Assembly: GCA_002315885.1 (NCBI GenBank)
Contig: DCIO01000024.1
Span: 1 to 17,710, forward strand
Source: Lentisphaeria bacterium UBA1724
GTDB lineage: Bacteria; Verrucomicrobiota; Lentisphaeria; Oligosphaerales; Oligosphaeraceae
Direction: 5' to 3'
DNA: 17,710 bases
Below the pieces are notes generated by a model. The model had not been told where the DNA came from and did no database searches. It was given only the letters and a program-made list of their open reading frames with translations. Made by a program: the position numbers and the translations under genes. Each line of letters opens with the position of its first letter. The first letter of the stretch is position 1. Shown piece by piece: positions 6,026 through 13,337 of the stretch.

Positions 6026-7696
6026 ATGAAGAAATGGTTCGTATTTAGTCTGGTAGTGATGCTGGTTGGTGTGTGTGTATCTTGTCAGCTTATCTATACG
6101 CGTTCTGCGGAGTCCCAGAGTGAAGAGAGATTACGTGTCATTCATGATCGTTTGAGCGGTGGCGATTACGTCTTTTCGGTCTTGCCTCCCACGTTGAAAA
6201 TCAACCGTATTGGTATTCCGCCCGCGTCTTCGAATGAGTCGCTTTTGGAGATGCACGCGGCCTGTGGTGAGGCGGAGAGTCTTCAGTTTCTCATCAGCAA
6301 TGGCGGAACTGAAATAACGCAGGCAATCTATTCTGCCACGCCCTTTGTGGACGAGTCGGGTCATTCCATTGCGCCTGAGCTTTCGGTGGTGGGCTATGTC
6401 CCTGTGAAGAAGCCCACCCGTCGTCCATACGGTTTTGGCCTCAAGGGGGAATTCCCGGATGTAGTCATGCCCAACAGGCCCTTCGATGTGTCGCCCTATC
6501 ACAATCAGTCTCTGTGGTTCTCGGTGTGGGTCCCCGAGGACGCGGTGCCGGGCATCTATCGCAGTCAGGTGACGGTGTCGGTACCTGGGATGCAGTCGAC
6601 CACCCGTGAGGTGGTCTTGAAGGTCTATCCCGTGGCGATTCCGAAATTTGGCAAATTGAAGACCTGCTGGGTTTACAATGGCACCAATACCGAGAAGCTC
6701 CACATTGGCGACTATGACGAATTCACAAAACTCAACCTCAAATACCGCTTCTGCGTGGACAAGTTGGTCAGCAACGACTGCCTGCCTTGGAATCGGGTCT
6801 TCACGGTGGACGAGGCGGGGAAGGTCACGGCGGACTGGACGGAATTCGACCAGCGCATGGAATACTGGCGTTCCCTGGGCAAAAACACCTTCTGCATGTA
6901 TTCGCCCACGTGGTATAAATACAAGCCCATCGAAGAACAGATTGATGTCCCATTGGAGCGTCAGAAATATGCTTTGATTGCGGAGCATCTTCGTGGGAAG
7001 GGCTGGATAGAGGACTTCTATCTCTACGTCTTTGACGAGCCATTCTACTTCAGCGTCCCCGCGGCCAAGAAGATAGGCAAGTTCTACCAGGAAGTCATGG
7101 GTCATGAGGCCCATTTGGTTCTCACGGCGAACCTGCCCAACATGTCCAGCTATGTTGGGTATATCAACATCTTCTGTCCCCACATCGACCACTACAAGCC
7201 CTCCTTCATGGCGGAGCGTCAGGCGGCGGGGGACCATGCGTGGATGTATACCTGCATTGGTGCGGTCCACACCACCTATCCCGATACCTGGCGTCTGGAC
7301 AGCTACGGCACCAGCCATCGCGCGGTGGGCTGGTGGCTCTTCAAATACAAGGCGGAGGGCTATCTCTACTGGGGCGTGAATTACTGGAAGGTGAATCCCT
7401 GGAAAGACACCATGACCTATCCTCGCGGTAATGGGGACGGTTCCATGTTCTACCCCGATCCCGAGAGAAAGACCCTGCCTTGGCCCGCAGTCCGCACCGA
7501 GATTGTGCGTGATGGCTTTGAGGACTACGAGCTGCTGACGATGCTGCGGGAGAAATATCCCTGCGGGTCTAATGTCGAGGCGGACAAGTTGCTTTCCTGC
7601 GAGGGCATCATCCAGGATACCAAGCACTATAACCAGTTGGGCGATACGGACTACATCGATGCACATCGACGCATCCTGGAACTGCTGGCGAAATAA
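6026..7696 (+). CDS. Secreted GH123-type (DUF4091) glycoside hydrolase
   Basis: This 556-aa protein has an N-terminal signal ending near VCVSC20, which could be a non-ideal lipobox, so it may be a lipoprotein. Residues about 45-205 form a beta-rich N-terminal domain as in GH123_N. From about 210 a TIM-barrel catalytic domain of the DUF4091/GH123 type follows, with FYLYVFDEP placing the Asp-Glu pair at 337-338. The family-typical C-terminal segment RTEIVRDGFEDYELL is at 490-504. Characterised GH123 enzymes remove beta-linked N-acetylgalactosamine by a substrate-assisted mechanism using an adjacent Asp-Glu pair; specificity here is inferred from family only, and many DUF4091 proteins are uncharacterised. 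The gene follows pseudopilin 1 across a terminator with a short T-run. Its own Shine-Dalgarno site is excellent but no promoter is visible, suggesting co-expression with the pilin. Confidence 0.82.
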   Translation: MKKWFVFSLVVMLVGVCVSCQLIYTRSAESQSEERLRVIHDRLSGGDYVFSVLPPTLKINRIGIPPASSNESLLEMHAACGEAESLQFLISNGGTEITQAIYSATPFVDESGHSIAPELSVVGYVPVKKPTRRPYGFGLKGEFPDVVMPNRPFDVSPYHNQSLWFSVWVPEDAVPGIYRSQVTVSVPGMQSTTREVVLKVYPVAIPKFGKLKTCWVYNGTNTEKLHIGDYDEFTKLNLKYRFCVDKLVSNDCLPWNRVFTVDEAGKVTADWTEFDQRMEYWRSLGKNTFCMYSPTWYKYKPIEEQIDVPLERQKYALIAEHLRGKGWIEDFYLYVFDEPFYFSVPAAKKIGKFYQEVMGHEAHLVLTANLPNMSSYVGYINIFCPHIDHYKPSFMAERQAAGDHAWMYTCIGAVHTTYPDTWRLDSYGTSHRAVGWWLFKYKAEGYLYWGVNYWKVNPWKDTMTYPRGNGDGSMFYPDPERKTLPWPAVRTEIVRDGFEDYELLTMLREKYPCGSNVEADKLLSCEGIIQDTKHYNQLGDTDYIDAHRRILELLAK

Positions 7697-7776
7697 CCGC
7701 CTAACCCCGGTCTTGCGCCCAGGGCTGTGTTCACGGACCCCTCCAGGGGCAAAATCCCTACCCTTGTGTGGACATA

Positions 7777-7823
7777 GCATTACGCATTAAGCATCAAGCA
7801 TTAAGCATCAAGCATTAAGCATT
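7777..7823. repeat. 7-bp tandem repeat GCATTAA/GCATCAA
   Basis: Six consecutive 7-bp units, GCATTAC, GCATTAA, GCATCAA, GCATTAA, GCATCAA and GCATTAA, plus GCATT, run from 7777 to 7823 between two convergent genes. The right part encodes the last residues and the TAA stop (7801-7803) of the GH106-like gene, so copy-number change would alter that protein's C-terminus. The remaining convergent gap (7697-7776) shows only a small CCCCT/AGGGG hairpin near 7738-7749 and no T-run. Confidence 0.85.
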
Positions 7824-10800
7824 GATGAAGTCCGCTTTCGATGCGGTTGTATGCGTCGGTCCACTTATCGTCGGTAGTGACCCAGTGTCCGGGCCCGTAA
7901 GCCACATCGATGGCGGGGTTCAGGTGGAGTGGTCCGAAGACATTCCGTCGGTTTCCCACGACGGTGAGGGGGATTGTCGCCTTCTGCTGGACCAGTGTGG
8001 TCACATCCGCCTCGTATGGATCCCAGGCGAGGATGGCATTTCCGATGCGGAAGCATCCCGCGTATGGTGCGACGGGGTGTAGGAGGAGCCTCTTGCCATC
8101 GGCGTGGATGCCTTCATACATCTCGGGGGTAATCTTGTAGGTCACGTTGCCCGTGTAGAAGGGCAGTGCGTATTGTCCCAGGTCCCCGAAGCCCAGAGTC
8201 TTGGGGAGTGGCACCAGGGTCCTGCGGTTGATCTGGTCAATCTTGACGCCGAAGTCGCCCACCAGATAGAGCGCCTCGATATTGGTGGTGCGCATGAATT
8301 TCACACGGATTTCCACCGTGTTGCGGCCGGGTTTCAGGACGCCTGCGGGGATGGGCATCTTCTTGAAACAGTCGTCTATCCAGAAATCGCGGATATTGGC
8401 ATATTGTGAGACGGGGGTGCCGTTGATGCGGTAGTCGTTCCATTCGGGACGCTCGCCCGCCAGGAAGACGGGCCCCGCGGGGAGCTCGTCAATAAAGAAC
8501 TCGTATTCCAGTTCCAGGTCGCCGTAGATTTCCTTATCGTGGAGTTTTGCGAACCAGGGCTGGAGCATCTCGCCGCCGCGGTGTTCCAGGCCGCGGGAGT
8601 CCCGGACTTGCTGGTCGGCTTTCAGGGCCTCCGCGGCGGGATGCCACTCCTGGTCCTTCCAGCGCCAACGGCAGTAGTCCAGGACGCATACATTTTCTTC
8701 GTCCAGCGTGTATTCGAATTGGGTGTCCTGGGGCAGTGCGAAGGTCTGTTTCGGTGCCTGGTAGAGCGTGTAGGCGGGCAGGGCGGCTTCATGGGTATCT
8801 GCCAGGACGAAGCACTGGGTTTCCGCGGGCAGTAGTGCCGTGCGAATGCACATCATGCCATCCCGATATTCTGCGATGCTGTCGGCGTTGTAGCGTGCGC
8901 CTGTGGCGAAATCCCACAGCTCCACGGATTGGGGTTTCTGGGTGCGAATCTGGAGTTCCAGGGCATCCTTGCCATTCTTGCGGTCGGTATTCAGGATGAC
9001 GGCGATGGTGCGGCCGCCTTCCGCCTCTTTCCGCATCTGCGCGAAGACCGCGGTCTCGGTGGCGCCATTGTCGGCGATGCGTGCCACCCGGAGATACTCA
9101 CGGGAGGATTGTCGAATTGCCTGGACGAGGTCAGTTTCCGCGAAGGGCACCTGGATGCACTGCTGCGCTAGGGTGGCGGGGGCATTGGAGGGCAATGCGT
9201 CCACGTAAGCGGGGAGGTCGCCTGCGAAAATCACGGTCCCTCCTGCGTTGCAGAAGGCCTGGAGCATCTCCAGGGTGCTGGGACGGATGGTGAGCATATT
9301 TGTCACCAGAATGACGCGGTATACGGCTTCGCCAATACGGAGAACAGGCGTGCCCTGTGCGTCCTTTTCCAGCTTCCATCGTGATGCCATCATCTGTTCT
9401 TCGCCGTAGTCGAAATCGATTTGGTTATCGGCGAGGAAATGGAAGGTCTGCTTGTATCGTTCTTCGTAGGGGACGATGTATGGGGAAGTGCTGAAGATCC
9501 AGTTGGACCATCCCAGGTATGCCTGGCACCAGAGGGACTCGATGGGATTGAGGACCAGCACATCGCAAGCGGGGCGCCCCTGCTGCATCATGACGCCGAA
9601 GCGTGCGAAGTAGTCTTCTACCACGCGATAGTCCTTATACCAGGGTGTCTGATGGAGGATGGAGGCGGGGTAGTCCCGTTTGGACTCGCCCTCCATGGTA
9701 TACCAGGAGAGGTGCTGGCAACGCAGGTTAATGCCGAAGAGCGCCTGCCAGTCACCCACGGCCTTGTGGCCCTTCAGATTGAATTGCCAGCCCGTGCAGC
9801 CGTAGAGTTCGGAGAGCATCCACTTCTTGCCCAGCTGGCGTGCCGCGGAGGCGACCTGCTTGGCAATCCAGTAGCAGTCGTTGCCTTCGGTGAGGCAGTC
9901 GATGCCGGGGATGCCCTCGTATTCGTAGAAACGCATCAGGGAACCCTCGGGGACGGTCTGGTTCATCAGGGAATCCTCGTGGAGCACGTGTCCCGTGTAG
10001 ATGATGCCGTGGGCATTGCACCAATCGTAGATGGGCTTGGCGAAGCGCTCCAGGAAGAGGTTGTCCGCCAGGTCGATGTAATGCAGTTTCACAGGTCGGA
10101 CCATTTGGCCGTCGGGACGATAGAAGAGCTCGGGGAGGATGGCCAGCAGGTCATAGTCGTAGCGCTTTTGGAATTCCTGTGGCAGGTCGTCGGTCCAGGC
10201 CGCACCGCAGGAGATGACACCCTCCTCTTCTTTTCGGTTGTCCATCATCAGACCCCGGTGTGGTTCGTCGGTGAAGATGCCCTTGATATTTCGTCCCAGA
10301 CGGTTTCCGCAGTGTCTTTGGTATTCCTCGTGTGTGAGTTCCAGGTATCGGTCCACTGCCTTTCGGCTCATGGTGTCGATGTAGGTAGTGCCGTTGTAGT
10401 TGGAGTTTGGCTTGTCGGGGATGATGCGGAAATGGAGGACCTTCCAGGCGCCAGGGGCCTCTTTCGCGCTCTCCGATTGCTCGTCGATGACGGACTGCGG
10501 CTCAGCGCCCTCGGGGACCCGCTTGTAGGCGTATGCGTTGATGCCGTCGATTTTGGCCACAAAGAGCGCCAGGGTGTCCTCTGTGACGCCCTGGAATTTC
10601 TCGGGTGCGCTTTCGAAGACATAGAGTGACTTCATGCGGTATTGGGGATCCACGGTGACTTTGCCCCCTGCGGAACCCGATGGCCAGCGGTCCTCGTCGT
10701 AGAGCCAGGCCTCCAGCCCGCAGGCCTCCCCTGCATCCGCGGTCTTGTTGATGAGGTCGAACCACTCTTCACCCAAATATTCCGTGATGAGACCCGCACG

Positions 10801-10953
10801 GGAGTGCATGAAATACCCCCCAAGGCCCATCTCTTTCATGATGCCGACCTGACGCGCCAACTCGTCTGCACGCAATTCGCCATTCCAGGACCAAAAGGGC
10901 TTGCCACGATATTCCGCACCAGGCGCGGTAAAAAGTTCAGAAAGTGTGGACAT
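7801..10953 (-). CDS. GH106-like glycosidase (alpha-L-rhamnosidase type)
   Basis: The 1050-aa protein resembles the Glyco_hydro_106 group. Near the N-terminus it has RGKPFWSWNGEL (about 17-27), then MGLGGYFMHSRAGL and YDEDRWPSG (85-93). GIFTDEP (about 225-231) and LSELYG (380-385) follow in the TIM-barrel part, where acidic residues are candidates for catalysis. The last third contains a jelly-roll domain like the sugar-binding domain of GH2 enzymes (RINGTPVSQY, then LKPGRNTVEIRV). Known GH106 enzymes release alpha-L-rhamnose; relatives may act on other sugars. The ATG at 10953 is preferred to a TTG two codons upstream. There is no signal peptide, unlike the other large enzymes here, so it probably acts in the cytoplasm. 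A 7-bp repeat sits immediately before the start where an RBS is expected, and another overlaps the stop. The Fic gene lies 69 bases upstream on the same strand. Confidence 0.8.
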   Translation of the reverse strand: MSTLSELFTAPGAEYRGKPFWSWNGELRADELARQVGIMKEMGLGGYFMHSRAGLITEYLGEEWFDLINKTADAGEACGLEAWLYDEDRWPSGSAGGKVTVDPQYRMKSLYVFESAPEKFQGVTEDTLALFVAKIDGINAYAYKRVPEGAEPQSVIDEQSESAKEAPGAWKVLHFRIIPDKPNSNYNGTTYIDTMSRKAVDRYLELTHEEYQRHCGNRLGRNIKGIFTDEPHRGLMMDNRKEEEGVISCGAAWTDDLPQEFQKRYDYDLLAILPELFYRPDGQMVRPVKLHYIDLADNLFLERFAKPIYDWCNAHGIIYTGHVLHEDSLMNQTVPEGSLMRFYEYEGIPGIDCLTEGNDCYWIAKQVASAARQLGKKWMLSELYGCTGWQFNLKGHKAVGDWQALFGINLRCQHLSWYTMEGESKRDYPASILHQTPWYKDYRVVEDYFARFGVMMQQGRPACDVLVLNPIESLWCQAYLGWSNWIFSTSPYIVPYEERYKQTFHFLADNQIDFDYGEEQMMASRWKLEKDAQGTPVLRIGEAVYRVILVTNMLTIRPSTLEMLQAFCNAGGTVIFAGDLPAYVDALPSNAPATLAQQCIQVPFAETDLVQAIRQSSREYLRVARIADNGATETAVFAQMRKEAEGGRTIAVILNTDRKNGKDALELQIRTQKPQSVELWDFATGARYNADSIAEYRDGMMCIRTALLPAETQCFVLADTHEAALPAYTLYQAPKQTFALPQDTQFEYTLDEENVCVLDYCRWRWKDQEWHPAAEALKADQQVRDSRGLEHRGGEMLQPWFAKLHDKEIYGDLELEYEFFIDELPAGPVFLAGERPEWNDYRINGTPVSQYANIRDFWIDDCFKKMPIPAGVLKPGRNTVEIRVKFMRTTNIEALYLVGDFGVKIDQINRRTLVPLPKTLGFGDLGQYALPFYTGNVTYKITPEMYEGIHADGKRLLLHPVAPYAGCFRIGNAILAWDPYEADVTTLVQQKATIPLTVVGNRRNVFGPLHLNPAIDVAYGPGHWVTTDDKWTDAYNRIESGLHQCLMLDA

Positions 10954-10957
10954 GTTC

Positions 10958-10981
10958 AATGCTCAATTCTCAATTCTTAAT
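10958..10981. repeat. Degenerate 7-bp repeat (AATGCTC, AATTCTC, AATTCTT)
   Basis: Three 7-bp units plus AAT, the middle one identical to the unit at 3339-3363, lie between the start of the GH106-like gene (10953) and the end of the Fic gene. They occupy the RBS position of the GH106-like gene, which has no Shine-Dalgarno sequence. Confidence 0.7.
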
Positions 10982-11022
10982 GGAGGATGGATGGGGATTT
11001 CGACATCTCTCTTTTTGGTGAG

Positions 11023-12141
11023 TTACCTTCTCAGGATGTCCAAGTATTGTTCGTAGTGGAAACGGCGATTTCGCGCCTTGGCATTTCCTTGACAAACGAT
11101 GCCTAGTTCCTCCAGTTGTTGGAGTCTTGTGGCGGTGGTGCTGAAACTAAGGCTGAGGGCATCTGCGGTGTGAGGAATGTCAATGATTGGGTGTTGTTCC
11201 AGATAGGCTAGCAGGGATTGCAATTTCGGTTTTTGAGCAAGTCTGGCGGTATTTTCCTCGTGGAGTCTTATGAGCGCAATGGCAGTGTCGCTGGCATCGG
11301 TCGCGGCGGCGACAATGGCTTCAAGAAAGAATTTCACCCATTGTTCGTAATTTCCGCTGGTTCGGACCAGTGTCATTCGGTCGTAGTATTCAATCTGGTT
11401 TTTCTTGAGAAAATACGAGATGTATAAGACGGGCTTGGAAAGTATTCCCCGTTCCATCAGAAAGAGCAGTATGAGTAAACGACCAATACGACCATTGCCA
11501 TCCAAAAATGGATGGATTGTCTCAAACTGGTAGTGAATCAGGGCGGCAGAAATCAACGGATCCATCGGGACATCGCTGTGGATGAATTTCTCCAAATCCG
11601 AAATCGCCTGTGTCATGTCGTCAACATTCGGGGGAATATACCGGGCGTCTTTCAAAGCACACCCATTCCCACCAATCCAATTCTGAGAACGACGAAATTC
11701 GCCCGGTTGGCGCTCTGAACCACGGCCTTCCGACAAAAGAACGCTATGGATCTCCAATAGCAAACGATTGCATAAGGGGATATCCTTTCGTCGCGTAATC
11801 GCGTAGTTCAAGGCCTGAAGCAAGTGGATAACATCCTGGACATCCATGTTGGTATTCTCGTCAACATCCGGGTCCAGCAGGTCATCCATCGTACATTGCG
11901 TCCCCTCAATCTGAGAGGAAATCAGTGCCTCACGACGAAGATACATGGATAGAAACAAATCCAGGCTCGGTATCGCTGAGGAAAGTGTATCCAGGCGGGA
12001 TAGGGATGCGTGCGCCGAAGATAACACTTGCACGAGTTCAGGTGTCAATTCAATCCCGGGATTCGGAGGTAATGGGGCAGGACAAAAGGACTGATACCGC
12101 AATTCCCCAGATAAGTTATTGCAATATGAACCAGAACGCAT
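11023..12141 (-). CDS. Fic-domain protein (putative AMP-transferase), winged helix C-terminus
   Basis: The 372-aa protein carries a complete Fic core motif HPFLDGNGRIGR (210-221), with the catalytic His and the nucleotide-binding Asn/Arg all present. Upstream, SSQIEG (75-80) fits the inhibitory motif [S/T]xxxE[G/N], so it is a class II Fic protein with the inhibitory helix on its own N-terminal side. The C-terminal about 80 residues look like a winged-helix domain. Family members transfer AMP from ATP to hydroxyl side chains of target proteins, and the inhibitory Glu normally blocks ATP. The target here is unknown. The ATG at 12141 is preferred; an in-frame TTG at 12156 would add five residues. 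The gene is AT-rich compared with the neighbouring enzymes and has a very AT-rich leader, suggesting separate ancestry from the carbohydrate genes. Confidence 0.9.
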   Translation of the reverse strand: MRSGSYCNNLSGELRYQSFCPAPLPPNPGIELTPELVQVLSSAHASLSRLDTLSSAIPSLDLFLSMYLRREALISSQIEGTQCTMDDLLDPDVDENTNMDVQDVIHLLQALNYAITRRKDIPLCNRLLLEIHSVLLSEGRGSERQPGEFRRSQNWIGGNGCALKDARYIPPNVDDMTQAISDLEKFIHSDVPMDPLISAALIHYQFETIHPFLDGNGRIGRLLILLFLMERGILSKPVLYISYFLKKNQIEYYDRMTLVRTSGNYEQWVKFFLEAIVAAATDASDTAIALIRLHEENTARLAQKPKLQSLLAYLEQHPIIDIPHTADALSLSFSTTATRLQQLEELGIVCQGNAKARNRRFHYEQYLDILRR

Positions 12142-12292
12142 GGAGTTTTGTTTCAAAAATTTGTTAAAAATTAAAATAATAATTATAAAATAGTTTATTT
12201 ATTTAATTTTTCAATTATTTTTTTAAATAAAAACCTCATTTCAGTTTCGTAGGTGCAATCAAGTGTCTCAATCCCCGAGTCGTCTTTCCAGC
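12142..12292 (-). other. AT-rich leader of the Fic gene
   Basis: This gap is almost pure A/T between about 12160 and 12232. On the minus strand it contains a TATAAT (12182-12187) and a TTGAAA (12209-12214), but they are 21 bases apart, so I do not claim a defined promoter. It probably holds the Fic promoter. Confidence 0.4.
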
Positions 12293-12331
12293 AAAAACGA
12301 CCGTTTCCTAGGGGAGGGAACGGTCGTTTTT
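12293..12331 (-). terminator. Strong terminator of pseudopilin 2, symmetric
   Basis: A 13-bp perfect inverted repeat AAAAACGACCGTT/AACGGTCGTTTTT (12293-12305 with 12319-12331) extends to 16 bp through one G-T pair, with a 7-base loop. T-runs exist on both strands, so it could work in both directions. It lies 34 bases beyond the stop of pseudopilin 2 and separates it from the Fic gene. Confidence 0.9.
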
Positions 12332-12364
12332 GTGATTTATGATATACAGAGGTTTACAGCCAGC

Positions 12365-13219
12365 CTACCAGCCCATCTTGTAGGTCTTGGAGGAACTGCT
12401 GTAACGAGGCCACCAGTAGTAGTTCTGGGATGCGGAGACCACGTGCCAGCGGATCTGCTTGGGATCCACGGTTTCGGCGTGGGCGTCTGCGCAGACGATG
12501 TTCAGGCGGCCGCCATGGCGTGCGTGGGTGGAGAAGTAGCCTGCGCCATCGATGTAGCTGGGATAGACGTTATCGGGCTGGATCATGACGGAGTGTCCGC
12601 CATTCAGGTTGCTGAGGTTGGCGGAGTCAACGGCATCCAGAGGAGTGGAGTCAGCGGCGAAAATCAGCTTGCTCAAGCTGCCGCCAGCGCTGGAGAGAGT
12701 CTCGGTGCGGACGCAACCGCACATGGTGTCAAAGACGCCGCCGCTGGACATGGGGACCTGGAACTTACCGAAGGAACCGAAGTTCACGCCGTAGTTTGCG
12801 TTCTTGAAGATGTTCAGGGGGTAGCCAGAGCTGAATTTGGCGACCAGGTCGGACTCGCTCATGCGGGTCATTTCGGTGACCTGGGTCAGGTTGCTGGCGG
12901 GGCAATCCAGTGCCTTGCCGTCCACGCCGTATGCCTTGTTGAGGTAAACGAGCCAGGGAGTGATGGAGTAGCTGAAAACGGAGCTGATGGCGGCCTGCTT
13001 GGAGGCATCGGGATACTGCATGAAGGTGGTCATGAAGTAGTCTTCGTTGTCGGTCATGTAGATGGCGTTGAAGAGACCAATCTGCTTCATGTTGTTGACG
13101 CAGGAGATGGTGCGGGCCTTTTCACGGGCCTTGGAGAGCGCAGGCAGCAACATGGCGGCCAGGATGGCGATGATGGCGATGACCACCAGCAATTCAATCA
13201 GGGTAAATGACTTTTTCAT
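12365..13219 (-). CDS. Type II/IV pseudopilin with H-X9-D domain (pseudopilin 2)
   Basis: The 284-aa protein is identical to pseudopilin 1 over residues 1-36 (prepilin signal, hydrophobic helix and SKAREKAR), but the codons differ at many synonymous sites. It shares ISCxNNxKQ (38-46). The middle 180 residues show no obvious similarity. Near the end it has RHGGRLN with His235-x9-Asp245 followed by Ala instead of Gly, and NYYWWP (266-271), matching NYYWYP in pseudopilin 1. The two proteins happen to be the same length. It is expected to be processed by prepilin peptidase and held in or extruded from the inner membrane. It lies 118 bases downstream of the acetylesterase gene on the same strand but has its own promoter and terminator. 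The specific role is unknown; pairing with a secreted enzyme repeats the pattern at pseudopilin 1. Confidence 0.92.
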   Translation of the reverse strand: MKKSFTLIELLVVIAIIAILAAMLLPALSKAREKARTISCVNNMKQIGLFNAIYMTDNEDYFMTTFMQYPDASKQAAISSVFSYSITPWLVYLNKAYGVDGKALDCPASNLTQVTEMTRMSESDLVAKFSSGYPLNIFKNANYGVNFGSFGKFQVPMSSGGVFDTMCGCVRTETLSSAGGSLSKLIFAADSTPLDAVDSANLSNLNGGHSVMIQPDNVYPSYIDGAGYFSTHARHGGRLNIVCADAHAETVDPKQIRWHVVSASQNYYWWPRYSSSSKTYKMGW

Positions 13220-13283
13220 GGTAGGTTCTTAGTTTGTTCTGGGTTTGGGGGAAGAAAAGAAGACAGAATCAGTAAACACCATA

Positions 13284-13312
13284 AGTGTAAGTACTTTTTG
13301 AAGTTTTTTCAA
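13284..13312 (-). promoter_or_regulatory. Sigma70-type promoter of pseudopilin 2
   Basis: On the minus strand TTGAAA (13312-13307) and TACACT (13289-13284) are separated by 17 bases. The predicted leader is about 58 bases to the ATG at 13219. It starts just after the end of the acetylesterase gene, so the pilin can be expressed independently of that enzyme. Confidence 0.6.
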
Positions 13313-13337
13313 GTCATGAAATCCAGAATTCTTTGAT

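Noticed and set aside
7697..7776. Rho-independent terminator between the convergent genes
   Set aside because: A small CCCCT/AGGGG hairpin is present but no T-run follows on either strand.
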